Part shown: one piece after another, positions 24,155-28,686 of the stretch | Layout of the letters: every line of letters begins with the position of its first letter | How positions within the stretch are numbered: position 1 is the first letter of the stretch | Assembly (NCBI GenBank): GCA_002299585.1 | Contig: DBOE01000033.1 | Location: 2,418-31,103 of the forward strand | Source of the DNA: Hydrogenovibrio sp. UBA654 | GTDB taxonomy: Bacteria > Pseudomonadota > Gammaproteobacteria > Thiomicrospirales > Thiomicrospiraceae | Direction of reading: 5' to 3' | DNA length: 28,686 bases | Made by a program: the position numbers and the translations under genes | Notes under the pieces: generated by a model | What the model saw: the letters and a program-made list of their open reading frames with translations, nothing else | What the model was told of the DNA's origin: nothing | Database searches by the model: none

Positions 24155-25012
24155 TTGGAAAAAAGTAAAAATAAATCCTACGGAACCCTATTTGTTATAG
24201 CAACTCCAATTGGTAATTTGAAAGATATTACTTTTAGAGCGATTGAAACCTTAGCAATGGTGGATTGGATTGGCTGTGAAGATACTAGGCATTCAATACA
24301 TTTATTGCACCATTATGGAATTAATAAACCTTTAATAAGTGTTCATGATCACAATGAACAGCAACGCAAAATCCAGCTTTTAAAAAAATTACAGCAGGGT
24401 AAAAATGGGGCATTAATTTCAGATGCAGGTACGCCATTAATTAGTGATCCAGGTTATCATTTAGTAAGTTACCTGCGAGAAAATGGCATTGAAGTTGTGC
24501 CAATACCTGGTGTATCTGCGCTGATTACTGCGTTATCAGCAGCTGGTATGGCAACGGATAAATTTTCTTTTGAAGGGTTTTTACCAGCAAAAAAACAGAA
24601 AAAAACTACTAATTTAGAGAGTTTAAAAGAAGAACCAAGAACTATGGTTTTTTATGAATCTCCACATAGGTTTGTGGAAACTTTACAGGTAATGCAAAGC
24701 TTATTTGGTGAAGGCCGATATGTTAGTGTTGCTAAGGAATTAACTAAACAGTTTGAAAGGTTTGTGGCAGGAACTTTTATAGAAGTTATAGCAGAGTTTA
24801 CTGAAAATCCAGATTGGGTGCGTGGGGAATTTGTTATTATCGTGCAAGGTGCGGTTGTGATTGCAGAAAGTGCAGATTATCAGGCTTTAATGCATGTTTT
24901 GATTAAACAAAATTTGCCAGTAAAACAAATTTCAGCAATTATTGCTGAGAAATATGGAGTAAAGAAAAAAGAAATTTATCAGCTCGTATTAGAAATTAAA
25001 GCGAGAAATTAA
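24155..25012 (+). CDS. rsmI: 16S rRNA (cytidine1402-2'-O)-methyltransferase
   Basis: This enzyme 2'-O-methylates C1402 of 16S rRNA in the decoding centre (285 residues, E. coli 286). The tetrapyrrole-methylase fold shows IATPIGNLKDITFRA, CEDTRHS, VHDHNEQQ, ISDAGTPLISDPGYHLV, FEGFLPAK and VFYESPHR. The C-terminal HemK-like end reads EKYGVKKKEIYQLVLE. The frame has no ATG upstream of the conserved region, so TTG 24155 is taken as start; AAAGG lies unusually close, only 2 bases away. It is divergent from lpoA and overlaps the convergent pcm gene by 4 bases. Confidence 0.95.
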   Translation: MEKSKNKSYGTLFVIATPIGNLKDITFRAIETLAMVDWIGCEDTRHSIHLLHHYGINKPLISVHDHNEQQRKIQLLKKLQQGKNGALISDAGTPLISDPGYHLVSYLRENGIEVVPIPGVSALITALSAAGMATDKFSFEGFLPAKKQKKTTNLESLKEEPRTMVFYESPHRFVETLQVMQSLFGEGRYVSVAKELTKQFERFVAGTFIEVIAEFTENPDWVRGEFVIIVQGAVVIAESADYQALMHVLIKQNLPVKQISAIIAEKYGVKKKEIYQLVLEIKARN

Positions 25013-25668
25013 AAACTAAACTGTTCTTCTTGCTCAGAATTAATTAGGATTGGCATTACAGTTTCAAATAAGGTCTCGTTTTCCCATTCTGTATTAGATA
25101 CTCTGGTTAATACTTGCGAGACCATCACTGGATTTTTACCAACAGTAGTAAATAAACGACCACCTAGCTTTAGTTTATTTTTGTAATCCGCGGATATCTT
25201 TGATGATGCACCGCCCAATACAATGACATCATAATTGTTATTGTCATCCCAATTAGTTGCTCCATCACCTATTTGGTAATTTATATTTTTAAAAGAGGCT
25301 AGGTTTTTCTTGGCAATATCTTGAATAGATTGGTGAAATTCAACCGTAGTGACGGTTTTAGAAACAGAAGCTAGTAGAGCAGTTAGATAGCCATATCCTG
25401 TGCCAATTTCTAAAACGCTATCTTCTTCTCCAGCATCAACGGCTTGTAAAATTCTGCCCTCTACTTTTGGGAAGAGCATGGTTTGTTGAGAGTTTTCACT
25501 ATCTATTATTGGTAGTTCAATGTCGGAATAAGCTAATTTATGTTGTGATGGATCTACAAATTTATGGCGAGAGACTGTCATAAATAAATCAAGAACTTTT
25601 GGGTCAAGCACATCCCAAGGGCGTATTTGCTGCTCTACCATATTAAATATCGCTTGTTTTAAATCCAT
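25009..25668 (-). CDS. pcm: Protein-L-isoaspartate O-methyltransferase family protein
   Basis: This SAM-dependent methyltransferase (219 residues) belongs to the PCMT family, which repairs isoaspartyl residues in aged proteins. The SAM-binding motif VLEIGTGYGYLTALL is at 85-99, and YDVIVLGGA and LKLGGRLFTTVG follow. In canonical Pcm the segment before the SAM motif reads QTISQP; here it is QTMLFP (62-67), so the conserved serine is replaced. The N-terminus MDLKQAIFNMVEQQIRPWDV is typical of a divergent gammaproteobacterial branch often found near tolC. Repair activity is thus not certain. Confidence 0.88.
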   Translation of the reverse strand: MDLKQAIFNMVEQQIRPWDVLDPKVLDLFMTVSRHKFVDPSQHKLAYSDIELPIIDSENSQQTMLFPKVEGRILQAVDAGEEDSVLEIGTGYGYLTALLASVSKTVTTVEFHQSIQDIAKKNLASFKNINYQIGDGATNWDDNNNYDVIVLGGASSKISADYKNKLKLGGRLFTTVGKNPVMVSQVLTRVSNTEWENETLFETVMPILINSEQEEQFSF

Positions 25669-25702
25669 TTTATTACCAGTAATCGTTTAAATTTGGAGTA
25701 AA

Positions 25703-25708
25703 ATTATA
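25703..25708 (-). promoter_or_regulatory. Likely -10 box for pcm
   Basis: A perfect TATAAT on the minus strand lies 35 bases before the pcm ATG. No good -35 sequence is visible at 16-18 bases spacing. GTTTA/TAAAC (25716-25728), a small inverted repeat, lies where the -35 region would be. Confidence 0.4.
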
Positions 25709-25732
25709 CTAGATTGTTTAGGTTAAACTGGC

Positions 25733-25761
25733 TTAATTTTAGTTTGGCTATGTGCTATAAT
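25733..25761 (+). promoter_or_regulatory. Likely promoter for thrS-infC-rpmI
   Basis: A perfect TATAAT at 25756-25761 is preceded 17 bases upstream by a poor -35, TTAATT (25733-25738). The thrS start is 43 bases beyond the -10 box. It would drive the translation operon that runs off the right edge. Confidence 0.5.
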
Positions 25762-25804
25762 CCTCTGCTTTGTGAAACTCGAAACTAGTGAGAAAAGATT
25801 TGAC

Positions 25805-27742
25805 ATGCCTGTAATAACCCTGCCTGATGGCTCTAAAAGAGAGTTTTCTGCTGCTGTATCTGTAATGGAACTCGCCCAAGATATAGGTGCAGGGTTAGCA
25901 AAAGCAACAATAGCAGGCAGAGTTGATGGCAACTTGGTAGATGCCTCTGAAAAAAATTCAGTTGATGCAACTGTGCAGATAATAACCATCAAGGATGAAG
26001 ATGGCTTGCATATCATGCGCCACTCTTGTGCCCACTTGCTTGGTCATGCACTAAAGCAATTATATCCAGATGCTAAAATGGCAATTGGACCAGTGATAGA
26101 CAATGGCTTTTATTACGATATAGATAGTGAAATAGCTATTTCAGAAGAAGATTTGGCGAAAATTGAAAAACGCATGCTTGAATTAGCTCAAACTAAATAT
26201 CAAGTGGTTAAAAAAATAACTCCGCGTGCAGAAGCTATCCAAATATTTACTGCAAGAAAAGAAGATTATAAGCTTGAGTTGATAGCAGATATGCCAGCAG
26301 AAACAGAGTTTGGTTTGTACTATCACCAAGAATATATTGATATGTGTCGTGGGCCTCACCTGCCAAACATGAGTTTTATTAAAGCCTTAAAGTTAACCCA
26401 TGTTGCTGGAGCATATTGGCGTGGTGATTGTAGTAAAAAGATGCTACAACGCATTTACGGAGTATCTTTTGCTAGTAAACAAGGCTTAAAAGATTATTTA
26501 CTGATGATGGAAGAGGCTGAAAAACGCGATCATCGTAAACTAGGCAAGTTATTAGGTTTGTATCACTTTGATGAAGTAGCACCTGGAATGGCATTTTGGC
26601 ACACAAAAGGTACTACGCTTTATCAAGTTGTAGAAAACTATATGCGTGAACAATTGGCACAAAGTGATTATGAAGAAGTTAGAACGCCTTTGGTTATGGA
26701 TCGTGCCATGTGGGAAAAGTCAGGGCATTGGGATAAGTTTAAAGATAATATGTTCACCACAGAAACTGAAAACCGTGATTATGCAGTAAAGCCAATGAAT
26801 TGCCCAGGGCATATTCAAATATATAACCAGCATTTACGCAGTTATCGCGACTTGCCAGTTAGAATTGCTGAATTTGGGTTGGTGCATAGGAATGAACCCT
26901 CAGGAACTTTGCATGGTTTAATGAGAGTGCGTGCATTTACTCAAGATGATGCCCATATTTTTTGTACCCAAGCACAGATAAAAACAGAAGTACAAGCTTG
27001 TATTGACTTGGTTTATAGTACTTATGCTGACTTTGGTTTTGATAATATACAAGTTAAATTTTCAACCCGTCCAAAAGTGCGTGTGGGTAGTGATGCAGTA
27101 TGGGATTTAGCAGAGTCAGCACTGGAAGAAACATTAAAAGATGCTAAATTAGATTACAGTCTATTACCTGGTGAAGGTGCATTTTATGGGCCAAAAATTG
27201 AATTTCAATTAAAAGACTGTATTGGTCGTGTTTGGCAATGTGGAACTATCCAGCTAGACTTTTCCATGACGCAAGCGGAAAGATTAAATGCGGTTTATAT
27301 TGGTAGTGATAATGAAAAGCATCATCCAGTTATGATACACAGAGCGATTTTAGGTTCCTTAGAAAGATTTGTAGGGATTTTAGTAGAACATTACGAAGGT
27401 AAGTTCCCTACTTGGTTAGCTCCAACGCAAATAGTTTTGGCGTCGATTGCTGGTGTACATAATGAATTTGTGCAACAATTTGCAAAAAAATTGAAAAAAA
27501 GTGGATTTAGAGTAGAATCAGACTTGAGAAATGAGAAGGTAGGGTTTAAAATTCGTGAGCATACTTTACAGCGAGTTCCATATATTCTTGTTATCGGTGA
27601 TCAAGAAATAGAAAATGGCACGGTAAATGTACGAGCTAGGGGTGGGGTAAACCTTGGCAGTATGAATTTTGAAGATTTATCAAGATTATTATTAAATGAT
27701 GTTTCTAAATTAGGTAGAGTAGTTACCCAAGTCCCCGTTTAG
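25805..27742 (+). CDS. thrS: Threonyl-tRNA synthetase
   Basis: This class II synthetase charges tRNA-Thr (645 residues, E. coli 642). The N-terminal TGS domain (1-62) begins PVITLPDGSKREF. The editing domain has H73-x3-H77 and CRGPHLPN. The catalytic core shows KPMNCPGHIQIY, LVHRNEPSGTLHGLMRVRAFTQDDAHIF and HHPVMIHRAILGSLERF, which supply the zinc Cys/His/His ligands. The anticodon-binding domain is C-terminal (GFRVESDLRNEKVGFKIREHTLQRVPYILVIGD). The frame is open from GTG 25772, but ATG 25805 matches the family N-terminus and is preferred. It heads the thrS-infC-rpmI operon. Confidence 0.98.
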   Translation: MPVITLPDGSKREFSAAVSVMELAQDIGAGLAKATIAGRVDGNLVDASEKNSVDATVQIITIKDEDGLHIMRHSCAHLLGHALKQLYPDAKMAIGPVIDNGFYYDIDSEIAISEEDLAKIEKRMLELAQTKYQVVKKITPRAEAIQIFTARKEDYKLELIADMPAETEFGLYYHQEYIDMCRGPHLPNMSFIKALKLTHVAGAYWRGDCSKKMLQRIYGVSFASKQGLKDYLLMMEEAEKRDHRKLGKLLGLYHFDEVAPGMAFWHTKGTTLYQVVENYMREQLAQSDYEEVRTPLVMDRAMWEKSGHWDKFKDNMFTTETENRDYAVKPMNCPGHIQIYNQHLRSYRDLPVRIAEFGLVHRNEPSGTLHGLMRVRAFTQDDAHIFCTQAQIKTEVQACIDLVYSTYADFGFDNIQVKFSTRPKVRVGSDAVWDLAESALEETLKDAKLDYSLLPGEGAFYGPKIEFQLKDCIGRVWQCGTIQLDFSMTQAERLNAVYIGSDNEKHHPVMIHRAILGSLERFVGILVEHYEGKFPTWLAPTQIVLASIAGVHNEFVQQFAKKLKKSGFRVESDLRNEKVGFKIREHTLQRVPYILVIGDQEIENGTVNVRARGGVNLGSMNFEDLSRLLLNDVSKLGRVVTQVPV

Positions 27743-27750
27743 AAAGTAGG

Positions 27751-27777
27751 CAAGGGATAGCATTATATATCCAAGTT
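27751..27777 (+). repeat. Dispersed intergenic repeat, copy 2
   Basis: This copy matches 485-511 at 25 of 27 positions, with the same orientation and the same GGATA/TATCC inverted core. It lies 8 bases after the thrS stop in the 120-base gap before infC. Confidence 0.55.
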
Positions 27778-27817
27778 ATAAACACAAATTTGGTTAGCTA
27801 GTTGATTTTTAAATTAC

Positions 27818-27838
27818 CTAATTCCTGTGTAGAATTAG
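27818..27838 (+). promoter_or_regulatory. Hairpin in the infC leader
   Basis: CTAATTC (27818-27824) and GAATTAG (27832-27838) form a perfect 7-bp stem with a 7-base loop. It ends 24 bases before the infC start codon and 9 before its Shine-Dalgarno sequence. It is followed by A residues, so it is not a terminator on this strand. It could shape the infC leader RNA or belong to the repeat nearby. Confidence 0.4.
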
Positions 27839-27862
27839 AAAAAATATAAAGAGGTATTTACT

Positions 27863-28417
27863 ATCGCAGTTAGAAGAGGACATGGGAGGCCACAACAACC
27901 AGAGGCACCTAAAGATCGTATTAATCAGGCTATAACAGCTAAAGAAGTTCGTTTAATTGATGCTGAGGGTGAGCAAAGAGGTGTAGTTTCTACAACCGAG
28001 GCTGTTAATTTAGCGAAAGAATCAGCATTAGACTTGGTTGAAATATCAGCAAAATCCAACCCACCTGTATGCAGAATTATGGATTATGGCAAGTTTATTT
28101 ACCAAAAACAGAAAAAAGCTCATGAGGCTAAAAAGAAACAAAAACAGGTGCAGGTTAAAGAAGTAAAGTTTAGACCTGGAACTGACATTGGTGACTACAA
28201 TGTAAAATTAAAAAATGTAATTAAGTTTTTAGAAAATGGTGATAGAGTGAAGGTCACTATTTGGTTTAAAGGACGCGAGATTACGCATAAAGAATTAGGC
28301 ATGGATATGCTTAATAGAATTCGCGATGATTTAACTGAATTAGCCAATGTTGAACAAATGCCAAAAATGGAAGGGCGTTCATTACAGATGATGATTGCTC
28401 CTATTAAGAAACAATAG
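27863..28417 (+). CDS. infC: Translation initiation factor IF-3 (ATC start)
   Basis: IF-3 binds the 30S subunit, prevents early 50S joining and checks the initiator codon. From ATC 27863 the protein has 184 residues (E. coli 180) and begins xAVRRGHGRPQQPEAP, followed by RINQAITAKEVRLIDAEGEQRGVVS, the normal N-terminal domain. The signature VEISAKSNPPVCRIMDYGKF begins at residue 58, and the C-terminal domain follows. An in-frame stop (27836-27838) lies upstream with no ATG, GTG or TTG between it and the conserved sequence. AGAGG (27850-27854) lies 8 bases before ATC. A first ATG at 28034 would delete the N-terminal domain. Rare start codons in infC are known to let IF-3 repress its own translation. 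Confidence 0.95.
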   Translation: MAVRRGHGRPQQPEAPKDRINQAITAKEVRLIDAEGEQRGVVSTTEAVNLAKESALDLVEISAKSNPPVCRIMDYGKFIYQKQKKAHEAKKKQKQVQVKEVKFRPGTDIGDYNVKLKNVIKFLENGDRVKVTIWFKGREITHKELGMDMLNRIRDDLTELANVEQMPKMEGRSLQMMIAPIKKQ

Positions 28418-28479
28418 CTAGGTTAGGTTTTAAGCCTTTCTCTGGTGCAGCCCATTCAGTGCTGTTTATTGTAAAACTG

Positions 28480-28495
28480 CTCTAATAATTTAGAG
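28480..28495 (+). promoter_or_regulatory. Hairpin in the infC-rpmI gap
   Basis: CTCTAA and TTAGAG form a 6-bp stem with a 4-base loop (TAAT), followed by TTTATTTT. The 139-base gap is where gammaproteobacteria place RNA structure used in L20 autoregulation of rpmI-rplT. The hairpin could be part of that control or a weak attenuator. It is AT-rich and unlikely to be a strong terminator. Confidence 0.35.
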
Positions 28496-28556
28496 TTTAT
28501 TTTAAAACTGATAGCCCTCTAATAAAATTAGCTGGCTAGAAACATGGAGTTTTAGC

Positions 28557-28686
28557 ATGCCTAAAATGAAAACAAATAAAAGCGCTGCCAAGCGTTTTAG
28601 AAAGACTGGTTCAGGTCGTTTTAAGTGTAAACAATCGCACCTTCAACATATCTTGACTAAAAAGACTACTAAGCGTAAGCGCCAAT
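28557..28686 (+). CDS. rpmI: Ribosomal protein bL35, partial (cut by right window edge)
   Basis: This is a 50S subunit protein. The 43 residues present begin MPKMKTNKSAAKRFRKTGSG and continue FKCKQSHLQHILTKKTTKRKRQ, close to the normal bL35 sequence, whose usual length is about 65. GGAG (28546-28549) lies 7 bases before the ATG. The order infC-rpmI is standard, and rplT is expected just beyond the window. Confidence 0.96.
   Translation, partial: MPKMKTNKSAAKRFRKTGSGRFKCKQSHLQHILTKKTTKRKRQ

Noticed and set aside
28034..28417. infC starting at ATG 28034
   Set aside because: This would remove the IF-3 N-terminal domain, which is clearly encoded upstream in the same frame from ATC 27863.

Overview
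The window is an AT-rich stretch of bacterial chromosome, almost certainly from a gammaproteobacterium. The evidence is conserved gene order: rsxABCDGE-nth, purM-purN-DUF3108, divergent DUF2066-hda, rsmI/lpoA/yraN and thrS-infC-rpmI are all arranged as in gammaproteobacteria, and Hda and LpoA are characteristic of that class. The low GC content would fit a marine or host-associated lineage, but the genus cannot be told from these bases. No transposase, integrase, tRNA, rRNA or CRISPR array was seen. Nearly all of the window is core housekeeping DNA.

Layout. 1-134 holds the start of an Asn-rich lipoprotein (minus strand) cut by the window edge, followed by a 451-base spacer with palindromes and one copy of a repeat that recurs near 27.75 kb. 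586-12872 is a continuous minus-strand block, reading from right to left: purM, purN, a DUF3108 protein, dcd, mrp, metG, the complete Rsx/Rnf electron-transport operon (A, B, C, D, G, E) and nth. Many of these genes overlap or abut, which suggests translational coupling. 13000-15777 runs on the plus strand: a DUF2066 protein, a degenerate hda, a TlpA-like thioredoxin, a 50-residue lipoprotein and an unrecognised 89-residue protein.

15780-19829 is a small flagellar filament module: a Maf-type flagellin glycosyltransferase (minus) divergent from flaG and a compact flagellin (plus). The last two each have a recognisable sigma-28 promoter. 20102-22240 is a TonB-dependent receptor with an unusual CxxC pair in its plug and a near-perfect palindrome in its promoter region. 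22301-25668 holds yraN and lpoA (minus), rsmI (plus) and a Pcm-family methyltransferase (minus). 25805 to the end is the translation operon thrS-infC-rpmI, where infC begins with the rare codon ATC.

I found no wholly new multi-gene system. The best leads are: a G10 tract at the ribosome-binding site of rsxA and a G9 tract inside purM, both unexpected in such AT-rich DNA; an Hda that lacks its arginine finger and sensor-2 arginine; a perfect 13-bp hairpin just before the metG start; the intergenic repeat pair; and the TlpA/lipoprotein/89-residue gene set.
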